A stretch of DNA of 13,270 nt from JAPLGZ01 sp038318235. Its GTDB lineage: Bacteria; Chloroflexota; Anaerolineae; Caldilineales; Caldilineaceae. The DNA is taken from positions 1 to 13,270 of the forward strand of contig JBBQBY010000163.1 in assembly GCA_038318235.1 (NCBI GenBank), given 5' to 3'. The notes under the pieces were generated by a model, which had not been told where the DNA came from, did not search any database, and saw only the letters and a program-made list of their open reading frames with translations. The stretch's first letter is position 1; each line of letters begins with the position of its first letter. The position numbers and the translations under genes were made by a program. Positions 6,084 to 12,301 of this stretch are shown in pieces.

Positions 6084-8156
6084 ATGCGGAATGCTCGACA
6101 GCCATTGACGGATCGCCGCGCAGGTAAGCTTAGCGCGCGAATCGGCCACTGTGCGCGCTGCCTCTTGTTTTTTCTTATCCTCTTGCTCAATTTTTCTCCT
6201 ACAATCGCAATTCAGGCCCAAGAAAAGGCGCTGCGCTGGGATCGTTTTGACGTTGACATTGCCGTCCAGCCCGATGGCACCTTTGCTGTGGCCGAGCAGC
6301 AGCAGATTCATTTTACCAAAGGCAGCTTTCGCTTTGGCACACGCGATATCCCGGTACACAATTTGGGCAGCATCGGTAATTGGGCCGTGACGGATGCCAG
6401 CGGTCACAGCTACGTACAGACCGACCAGCCAGACGCGCCGTACACCTTCAATGTGGATACGGAAAACGATCATTATGTGATCCACTGGTATTTTCCGGCC
6501 ACGAGCGACAGCCGCGAAACGTACACCCTTCGCTATAAAGTGCATAACGGGCTACGCATTTACCCCAAAGGTGACCAGGTGTGGTGGAAAGCAATCTATG
6601 GGGATCGCAGTTTTCCCGTTGCGGCTGGCCGCGTGCGGATCACGACGCCGGCGCGGGCCCCAATTGACCAGTGGTCGGCTTACGTCAATGGCAACGATGC
6701 GCGCAATATCGCCAGCGCCACGCTGGATAGTGACAAACAGGCTGTCACCTTTGAGTTGAGTCGCGCATTAGCCAGCGGCGAAGAGTTCGAAGTGCGGGCG
6801 CAATTTCCGCATGGGATTGTTGACGCCGCGCCGCCCGTTTGGCAAGCGGCCGCTGATGCCGAGGCCGCGCGTCAGGCGGAATTACTCGTCTATCGGCAAA
6901 AGTGGGGACCGGTTTACGAATTTATCTTTTGTGCGCTTGGCTTACTCTTTACCTTTGGCGGGCCAGCCGCACTTTATGCACTTTGGTATTTTCGTGGGCG
7001 TGATAAACCTGTGCAGATGGTGGCCGATTATTTGCCCGAAGCTCCCGACGAACTCGCGCCGGGCATGGTCGGCGCGCTGTTGGATGAACGCGTCGATCAA
7101 CAAGATATTCTTGCCACTGTGGTCGATCTGGCGCAGCGCAACGTGCTGACTGTTACAGCCGAACCGGTGAATACCAGTTCACGCAGTGGGACTGACTTTA
7201 TCTACCGACGCACCGGCGCAAAAGTGGCGCTCAAGCCCTACGAAGAAGCGGTGCTGGCGGCGTTGTTTCCAACCAGTGACTCACAGCCGGTACGCCTTTC
7301 GCAGGTCAGCACGCGGTTTTATCAACAATTTGCGCTCATCAAACAAAGCCTGTATCAGACGATGATCGATGAAGGCTATTTTCCGCACAATCCCGACCGG
7401 GTGCGCCATCGTTACGGCTGCATCGGTGGGGCTGGCCTGGCGATTGGAATCTTTGTGGGGCTCTGTCTGTTGGTCATCTATGTGGATCTGACGGTCGCGG
7501 GCATTTTGCCCGGTTTGGGGATTGCCTTAACCGCACTGGGTGTGCTGATCATGGCCCGGAATATGGCACGCAAGACGGACAAAGGTGCCGAAACCGCGAC
7601 GCGCTGGCGTGCCTTCAAGAATTATTTACAAAATATCGAAAAATATACCGATGTAGCCGAGCAAAAGGTCATCTGGGATCGCTGGCTGCCCTATGCGATT
7701 GCCTTTGGAATTGACAAGGAGTATATTCGCAAATTTGAGGCCGTGCAAGCGCCTGCCCCCACTTGGTATTTTCCTTCCACTTCTGCCTATGATACCGCAT
7801 CGAGCCACCAGCATCCATCAACCAGCCATAGCGCGCAGACGACAGGCGGGCCATCAACCCAGCATGGAACAGCATCTACATCGCACACGGCCAAGGGTGA
7901 CGGTGATCCGCTCAGTGCCGCGAGCCGTGGATTGGGCCAAAGTTTAACGAACTTGAGTGTCGGTTTGGGGACGATGCTGTCGAATACCAGCAGCGCGCTA
8001 GCCGGTTATTCACCGCTTTCCTCACGCAGTTCGAGCAGTTCATCCTCGAGCAGCAGTAGCAGCAGTAGCGGCTGGAGCAGCAGCGGCAGTAGTTATTCGG
8101 GCGGCGGCAGTTCTGGTGGCGGCGGTGGGGGTGGTGGCAGTGGTGGTTTTGGGTAA
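6084..8156 (+). CDS. DUF2207 family membrane protein with Ser/Gly-rich tail
   Basis: A large membrane protein of unknown function. From ATG 6084 it has 690 residues. A signal or anchor helix (about 25-43, LLFFLILLLNFSPTIAIQA) precedes an extracytoplasmic beta domain typical of DUF2207 (FDVDIAVQPDGTFAVAEQQQ, FRFGTRDIP, YTLRYKVHNGLRIYPKGDQV). Then come a helix at about 274-303 and a cytoplasmic part (ELAPGMVGALLDERVDQQDI), where the family has a winged-helix-like region. Two helices (about 446-492) and a conserved segment with WDRWLPYAIAFGIDKEYIRKF follow. The last 45 residues are a Ser run then Gly/Ser, common in this family and in TPM-domain proteins. A GTG at 6063 abuts the permease stop. 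I prefer ATG 6084 because GGAGGG (6074-6079) precedes it, although spacing is only 4 nt. It probably shares the permease transcript. Confidence 0.85.
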   Translation: MRNARQPLTDRRAGKLSARIGHCARCLLFFLILLLNFSPTIAIQAQEKALRWDRFDVDIAVQPDGTFAVAEQQQIHFTKGSFRFGTRDIPVHNLGSIGNWAVTDASGHSYVQTDQPDAPYTFNVDTENDHYVIHWYFPATSDSRETYTLRYKVHNGLRIYPKGDQVWWKAIYGDRSFPVAAGRVRITTPARAPIDQWSAYVNGNDARNIASATLDSDKQAVTFELSRALASGEEFEVRAQFPHGIVDAAPPVWQAAADAEAARQAELLVYRQKWGPVYEFIFCALGLLFTFGGPAALYALWYFRGRDKPVQMVADYLPEAPDELAPGMVGALLDERVDQQDILATVVDLAQRNVLTVTAEPVNTSSRSGTDFIYRRTGAKVALKPYEEAVLAALFPTSDSQPVRLSQVSTRFYQQFALIKQSLYQTMIDEGYFPHNPDRVRHRYGCIGGAGLAIGIFVGLCLLVIYVDLTVAGILPGLGIALTALGVLIMARNMARKTDKGAETATRWRAFKNYLQNIEKYTDVAEQKVIWDRWLPYAIAFGIDKEYIRKFEAVQAPAPTWYFPSTSAYDTASSHQHPSTSHSAQTTGGPSTQHGTASTSHTAKGDGDPLSAASRGLGQSLTNLSVGLGTMLSNTSSALAGYSPLSSRSSSSSSSSSSSSSSGWSSSGSSYSGGGSSGGGGGGGGSGGFG

Positions 8157-8182
8157 AACGCTTGCTTTATCCTTTTCGCCAA

Positions 8183-8257
8183 TTGCAATCACACATTTTG
8201 CAAGCAAACAGTTTGCAATCACACATTTTGCAATCACACATTTTGCAATCAAAGATA
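8183..8257. repeat. Five 15-bp tandem repeats
   Basis: The unit TTGCAATCACACATT occurs exactly at 8183-8197, 8213-8227 and 8228-8242. Two degenerate units in the same 15-bp phase fill 8198-8212 (TTGCAAGCAAACAGT) and 8243-8257 (TTGCAATCAAAGATA). The array is intergenic, ending 17 bp before the next gene. It could be a variable-number repeat or a set of protein-binding sites. There are no spacers, so it is not a CRISPR array. Confidence 0.9.
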
Positions 8258-8265
8258 AAGTCTAG

Positions 8266-8271
8266 TTTAAT
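8266..8271 (+). promoter_or_regulatory. Possible -10 box for a leaderless start
   Basis: TTTAAT (five of six bases of TATAAT) lies 6 nt before the second ATG (8278) of the following gene, the same spacing as two other genes here. No Shine-Dalgarno and no clear -35 are seen. The 15-bp repeats occupy the place where activator or repressor contacts would be expected. Confidence 0.3.
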
Positions 8272-8274
8272 ACG

Positions 8275-8919
8275 ATGATGCACGATCTAAACGATATTTA
8301 TATTGGTAAAATTGTTAAATCAAACGCCCACATCGAGTATATTTGCCAGATTTACAATCCCGGCGAAACCGACTTGATGCCGCAACCAACCGATTATACG
8401 TTTGGCACCTTTGTCTCAATTGAGTTGGAATCGCCGTCCAATGCAGCCGGCCAGACGAATCCCAGTGAAGCCGGCCGTCTGATCGGCGTCATCTATGAGA
8501 CCTTGTTGCTGAATCCGGAATTTGGCAATCTGGGGCCACGGCTCAGTCCACGGCAAGAGTTGGAAATTTTTACCCCTGATTATCTGGCAGAGACGGCCAC
8601 ACTGGTAGGCATTATCGCCCTGGGCTGGTATGACCAGGAGCAGCGTTACCGGCAGGGCGTGCCAGCGCTGGCGGCCACGGTGAATACCTTTGTGCGGCGT
8701 CTAGATGAATCTGAGTTGTTGGCTTTTCATTGTGATGCGCAAAAGCGGCCTTGTCTGCGCTATGCACCGTTGCTTTTGAGCCACAAAAATCCGCTGGCCC
8801 TGCAATTGTTGATCAATATCGTGGATCGGTTGACCGGGCTTTTCCCCGATCAATCCGGTCAATTGACGGTGATGCGCAACAACCTGGCCTGGAAGAGTAT
8901 TGTGCAGCCGGCGGGGTAA
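8275..8919 (+). CDS. HAS-barrel-like domain protein, possible HerA-associated factor
   Basis: A soluble 214-residue protein. Its N-terminal half (about 9-115) has the pattern of a HAS-barrel, the small beta-barrel found at the start of HerA ATPases and F-type ATPase subunits: YIGKIVKSNAHIEYICQIYN, FGTFVSIELE, GRLIGVIYETLL, LEIFTPDYLAETATLVGIIALG. The HerA protein coded convergently at 9556-11244 opens in the same style (CIGTVKG, GEFVYYLANVDG, ILGRITV, LFEITVAVLGY). Residues 115-214 look helical and unrelated to known motifs. No Walker motifs are present, so it is not an ATPase. Such barrels may be encoded as separate partners of HerA-like proteins; that role here is inference. Two ATGs are adjacent (8275, 8278) and neither has a Shine-Dalgarno site. 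The CBS protein gene follows after 102 bp. Confidence 0.6.
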   Translation: MMHDLNDIYIGKIVKSNAHIEYICQIYNPGETDLMPQPTDYTFGTFVSIELESPSNAAGQTNPSEAGRLIGVIYETLLLNPEFGNLGPRLSPRQELEIFTPDYLAETATLVGIIALGWYDQEQRYRQGVPALAATVNTFVRRLDESELLAFHCDAQKRPCLRYAPLLLSHKNPLALQLLINIVDRLTGLFPDQSGQLTVMRNNLAWKSIVQPAG

Positions 8920-9021
8920 GCATTAGCATCGGTCAAAAATTATCCATAGAGGACTTGGTCTTTAGTCAAGCTTCTACGGGGCAAACTAAGCTTTTATAAC
9001 GTAAGTGTTAAGAGGATAAAC

Positions 9022-9504
9022 ATGCAAGTCCATGAAATTATGAGCAGTCCGGCCATTACGGTAGGGCCCGACACCAAGATCAAAGCGATTGCCGGCCTGA
9101 TGCGCGAGCACCATATCAGCGGGGTGCCGGTGGTGGATGGGAATGGGACATTGTTGGGGACGGTAACCGAGTTGAATCTGATCGCCCGCAATGCGCCGGT
9201 CAAACAGCCCTATTATTTTACCGTGCTATCGGCTGTCATTCCCCTGGGGATTGAAGAGTATTTCCATTACAAAGAACAACTGCGCCAGACGTTGGCCACC
9301 GATGCCAGCGAACTGATGAACGATGAAGTCCGCACGGTTGCGCCGACAACCTCGCTAGAAGAGACCATGGAGCTTATGCTCCACCCCGAAAACACTTTGT
9401 TGCCGGTGGTCGAGCATAATAAGGTGGTCGGTGTCATTACGCGGACCGATCTGGTGCGCTTGATTGAAAGCTTGGAAATGGCGCCAGAAGAGACTACGCC
9501 ATAA
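9022..9504 (+). CDS. Two-CBS-domain protein
   Basis: A 160-residue soluble protein made almost entirely of a CBS pair (Bateman module), which typically binds adenine nucleotides and acts as a sensor. CBS1 (about 4-58) opens VHEIMSSPAITVGPDTKI and contains HHISGVPVVDGNGTLLGTV. CBS2 (about 96-150) contains SELMNDEVRTVAPTTSLEE and LLPVVEHNKVVGVITRTDLV. The linker (about 60-92, with ARNAPVKQPYYFTVLSAVIP and IEEYFHYKEQLRQTL) is a segment I also know from other small CBS proteins of this type. AGAGGA at 9011-9016, 5 nt before the ATG, supports the start. It lies downstream of the HAS-barrel-like gene on the same strand and converges with the HerA gene, 51 bp between stops. No effector domain is attached, so its target is unknown. 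Confidence 0.93.
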   Translation: MQVHEIMSSPAITVGPDTKIKAIAGLMREHHISGVPVVDGNGTLLGTVTELNLIARNAPVKQPYYFTVLSAVIPLGIEEYFHYKEQLRQTLATDASELMNDEVRTVAPTTSLEETMELMLHPENTLLPVVEHNKVVGVITRTDLVRLIESLEMAPEETTP

Positions 9505-9555
9505 TTTTTCGCAAGTGTTCCATGAGCAACGGAAATCGCAACGTAGCCACGTGCG

Positions 9556-11244
9556 TTAGCGACCCGTTGCAAACAAAATATCGCCATCTTCCTCATATTG
9601 GATCTTCTTATCCACAAAAGGCGCTTCTTCACGGGCCGCCGCGGCTGGTTGTCCATTGTCAAACCATTGCAGCCATTCTTGTGGCGCATCAAAGCTTTCC
9701 CCACCATGCTGCGTGATGCGCGTGCGCACACGCAACATCACCGGTGTGTTGACACTGGCGCCGCTGATGATCACTTGCCCCTTACTCAAGCTAGACAATT
9801 CTTTGATCAGATCGCGCCCGACGCTTTCTACAGATGAGGCGATCTTATCCTGGTCAATCGGGTTGGTGATGCGCATAATACATTGCGTCATACATTGGCT
9901 GAGCACGTCGCTGTCGAGTTTGCCGGGACGCTGGCTGATCAGGCCAATGCTAACGCCGAATTTGCGCCCTTCGCTCAAAATCTGCTTGAGCACCTCGGTG
10001 CTGACCGCATCGGCGGTGGCAGGCGCATAATTATGCGCCTCTTCGATCAGACAAAAGACCGGGAAAGGCACAAAGTTTTTGTCGCCGTGCCCCACCTTAT
10101 GTTTCACCGTATCAATGCGCGCCTGATAGATGCGGCGTAAGAGCGTGGCCGCAATCACTTGCTGCTCACGCTGATCAACCTCGTTGAGTTGGAGCACGGT
10201 GCATTGGCCAGGCTTGCAGAGTTCGTCTAATTCTAAATTCTCGAAATCATTAAAAATCTGGCTATTGCGTAGCGTGCTGTTGAGCCGCCAGATCAAAGCG
10301 CCGGTGGTGGGATCTTCCTCCTCACCAAAGCTCTCTTCATCACTTTTCTTGCCTTCGCTGGTCTGGCGCACCGCGTAAAGCAACTGTTCCAGCGTATAAT
10401 TACCGCTCTTCGCGCTGCGTTGGGCAAAGCCATAGGCGCGACTGAGTTGGTATTGCATCTTTTCAGAAAGATTGGGCAACAGATAGCGCAAATCGGGCAA
10501 AGTTAGACTGGCGATGCGCACCCGAATGTCTTCTGGGCGAAAGATGCGGATGCGCGGCTTGTAGTCGCCCTCTCGGAACTCGGGCAGATTTTGCATCTCT
10601 TGCAGTGTGCTATATTCGCCATGCGGATCAATAATCACCACGGCGGCACGATTGTGCGGCATCATCAGCTCTTCGAGCAATACGCCCGCCAGATAACTTT
10701 TACCGCTACCCGTGCTAGCGATAATCGCCAAATGGGTGCTGGTGAACCCTTTCACGTCAAGCGCAACCGGCACCGCGCCCTCGGCACGGCTGAGCAGACT
10801 GCCCAGATGCGCGCCGCCGCGCTCGCCTTTTTTTCGCTTACTCAAGACCTGCGTGAGCAATTCGTCGTCGGCAATATAGATCGGTGAGCCACCCACTGGC
10901 GGCACGCGCGGGTTAATAAAATCGCCCATCGCCTGGTTATGATAACCAAGCACCGCCACCGTAATCTCAAATAATTCGTTGGCGTCGCTGTCATAACCAA
11001 GCAAGGCCGCAATCTGGCTGGGCGGCACCATCGGATCAGCCATAAAGCTGTCGGGAAAGAGCTTGACCGATTCGCGCACCGTAATGCGCCCCAAGATCTT
11101 GCGGTCTTCGCCATCCACATTGGCCAAGTAATAGACAAACTCACCATGCTTGACCCGTCGCTCGGGGTCAGGCGCAATAAAGGTAAATTCGTGAGGGGTT
11201 TCGCCCGGTCCTTTGACCGTGCCAATGCAGTGTGTTTGTTCCAT
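9556..11244 (-). CDS. HerA-type ATPase (HAS-barrel plus DUF87/FtsK-like domain)
   Basis: A predicted hexameric DNA-translocating ATPase of 562 residues from ATG 11244. An N-terminal HAS-barrel (about 1-105) precedes the ATPase core. Walker A is LAIIASTGSGKS (Lys182, Ser183), Walker B is AVVIIDPHGEY (Asp206), a second acidic segment is VFCLIEEAHNYAP (Glu401-Glu402), and a sensor-like segment is ISQRPGKLDSDVL (about 437). The C-terminal part has MRITNPIDQDKI and GQVIISGASVNTPVMLRVR, typical of HerA. HerA works with the nuclease NurA in archaeal end resection, and bacterial relatives pair with various nucleases in defence. No nuclease gene is visible here. A TTG at 11253 would add three residues; I prefer the ATG. 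No Shine-Dalgarno is seen. It is 16 bp behind the DUF2442 gene and probably the last gene of that operon. Confidence 0.9.
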   Translation of the reverse strand: MEQTHCIGTVKGPGETPHEFTFIAPDPERRVKHGEFVYYLANVDGEDRKILGRITVRESVKLFPDSFMADPMVPPSQIAALLGYDSDANELFEITVAVLGYHNQAMGDFINPRVPPVGGSPIYIADDELLTQVLSKRKKGERGGAHLGSLLSRAEGAVPVALDVKGFTSTHLAIIASTGSGKSYLAGVLLEELMMPHNRAAVVIIDPHGEYSTLQEMQNLPEFREGDYKPRIRIFRPEDIRVRIASLTLPDLRYLLPNLSEKMQYQLSRAYGFAQRSAKSGNYTLEQLLYAVRQTSEGKKSDEESFGEEEDPTTGALIWRLNSTLRNSQIFNDFENLELDELCKPGQCTVLQLNEVDQREQQVIAATLLRRIYQARIDTVKHKVGHGDKNFVPFPVFCLIEEAHNYAPATADAVSTEVLKQILSEGRKFGVSIGLISQRPGKLDSDVLSQCMTQCIMRITNPIDQDKIASSVESVGRDLIKELSSLSKGQVIISGASVNTPVMLRVRTRITQHGGESFDAPQEWLQWFDNGQPAAAAREEAPFVDKKIQYEEDGDILFATGR

Positions 11245-11260
11245 AATAATCAAATGTGTT

Positions 11261-11557
11261 TCATACAGGCATGCGTGCCCAATTTTGAGCCATCTCGATC
11301 ATCTCATCCGCATAGAGCGGCCAATTTCGCAAGGTCTCTGGATCAAAGGCTGCATCATTTGGCCAGACCAGATTACGGATTTCTGGGTCAAGTCTAACCT
11401 GATTAAACAGCGCCAGATCACGCAGAGGGCCGAAAAGTTCGCCATATAAGAGTGGTTCAAAATTAATTATTTGGGCTGAACCGTCATCAAAGGTAATTTT
11501 CAGCGTATAGGGTCCTACGATTATAAAGGAATTCACATAGTAAATTTCATGTTCCAT
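11261..11557 (-). CDS. DUF2442 protein, copy B
   Basis: A small 98-residue protein of the DUF2442 family. The typical N-terminal pattern is seen (YYVNSFIIVGPYTLKITFDDG, then INFEPLLYGELFGPLRD), with LFNQVRLDPEIRNLVWPNDAAFDPETL following. DUF2442 genes commonly sit beside DUF4160 genes, and the pair resembles a toxin-antitoxin arrangement, although I know of no settled function. A strong ribosome-binding site (AGGAGG, transcript sense, 11570-11565) precedes the ATG by 7 nt and overlaps the DUF4160 stop codon. It is about 65% identical by eye to the DUF2442 protein at 11991-12287. Confidence 0.88.
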   Translation of the reverse strand: MEHEIYYVNSFIIVGPYTLKITFDDGSAQIINFEPLLYGELFGPLRDLALFNQVRLDPEIRNLVWPNDAAFDPETLRNWPLYADEMIEMAQNWARMPV

Positions 11558-11568
11558 CCGGTTTCCTC

Positions 11569-11841
11569 CTATTTTTCCAACGGGCTAATCTTTTTTGGCA
11601 CCTGACCTTTGCTCAAGCGCTGCCAATTCTCCAGCAATTCAGCTTGGTGTAGCTCAACCCAAGCTTCAATGAACCGCCGTTGTTTGGTCGGCAGTTCTCC
11701 CCGAATTGGCTCAATCGGCTCAATACTATAACTGATTGTAACGCCTTGATAGGTTATATGAAAGTGAGGCCGATGATGCCTCACCCCTCGTTCAGGGTAC
11801 ATACGAATAATAATACCAAGGAAACGGGAAATCTCTGTCAT
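11569..11841 (-). CDS. DUF4160 protein
   Basis: A 90-residue protein from ATG 11841. The start MTEISRFLGIIIRMY is the usual DUF4160 opening, followed by the His-rich HHRPHFHITYQ (residues 22-32), GELPTKQRRFIEAWVELHQ and ELLENWQRL. The open frame extends upstream to 11946, but those 35 residues do not belong to the family and include a stretch resembling the end of the neighbouring hydrolase, so the shorter start is chosen. No Shine-Dalgarno is seen before 11841. It lies 11 bp before DUF2442 copy B. The two are a frequent neighbouring pair and may act together. A catalytic role for the PHFH motif is possible but unproven. Confidence 0.85.
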   Translation of the reverse strand: MTEISRFLGIIIRMYPERGVRHHRPHFHITYQGVTISYSIEPIEPIRGELPTKQRRFIEAWVELHQAELLENWQRLSKGQVPKKISPLEK

Positions 11842-11990
11842 AATGAACGCGTGAAGGTGATTTAGCTTGATTTTAAAACCTTGTTGCTCCCAATGACTCA
11901 AAAACGCGTACAAACAGAGCGAAATCTTCCTGGCGTCAGCGGGCAAGCCTTTAGGCTATCTACCAAATTCGATTCGAACCCGCCTTTTGT
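11842..11990 (-). pseudogene. Intergenic spacer with hydrolase-tail remnant
   Basis: This gap holds no full gene. Read on the minus strand in the frame of the following gene it gives KISLCLYAF at about 11926-11900, against EIPLCLYSF at the end of the hydrolase gene (12302). The DNA shares CGCTCTGTTTGTA exactly (13 bp), with GAT 2 bp upstream and CGTTT close downstream. It is probably a leftover of a duplicated hydrolase 3' end, because both copies are followed by DUF2442-related genes. The match is short, so chance is not excluded. Confidence 0.4.
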
Positions 11991-12287
11991 TCATGTTGCG
12001 GTAGACGGCCATTGTTTCGCCGCGGCGATCCACAGCGCCTGATGGTGCGGCCAATCGTGCAAGGTCTCTGGATCAAAATCGGCATCATTCGGCCACACCA
12101 GGGTATGGAAGTTTGGATCGAGGCGCACCTGATTGAAAAGTGTCAGATCACGCAGTGGGCCATAAAGCGGGCCGTAGAGAATGGGCTCAAAATCAATTGT
12201 CTGGACGCTATCATCGTCGAAAGTGATGGCCAATGTGTAGGGGCCTACATTCTGAAACGCGATGACTCGGTAGATTTTTTTGTGCAT
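11991..12287 (-). CDS. DUF2442 protein, copy A
   Basis: A 98-residue DUF2442 protein (YRVIAFQNVGPYTLAITFDD, then IDFEPILYGPLYGPLRD and LVWPNDADFDPETL). GAAGGA at 12299-12294 (transcript sense) lies 6 nt before ATG 12287. An in-frame TTG at 12305 overlapping the hydrolase stop is less likely. The gene begins 14 bp after the hydrolase stop, so they should be co-transcribed. Unlike copy B it has no DUF4160 gene directly in front of it, which fits loss of that partner after duplication. The 98-residue length equals that of copy B. Confidence 0.87.
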   Translation of the reverse strand: MHKKIYRVIAFQNVGPYTLAITFDDDSVQTIDFEPILYGPLYGPLRDLTLFNQVRLDPNFHTLVWPNDADFDPETLHDWPHHQALWIAAAKQWPSTAT

Positions 12288-12301
12288 GATAATTCCTTCG
12301 C

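Noticed and set aside
8040..8252. 70-residue minus-strand frame with repeated IAKCV motifs
   Set aside because: It is the reverse reading of the 15-bp tandem repeats and the Ser/Gly tail of the DUF2207 gene, with no independent support.
8183..8257. CRISPR-like array
   Set aside because: Units of 15 bp are directly adjacent with no spacers, and no cas genes are nearby.
9505..9555. Bidirectional terminator between the converging CBS and HerA genes
   Set aside because: Only weak, scattered complementarity (GCAACG with CGTTGC across a long gap) is seen, with no clean stem followed by a T tract on either strand.
11842..11946. N-terminal extension of the DUF4160 protein
   Set aside because: The family opens with the MTEISRFLGI pattern at 11841. 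The extension looks like leftover sequence from a duplicated hydrolase end.
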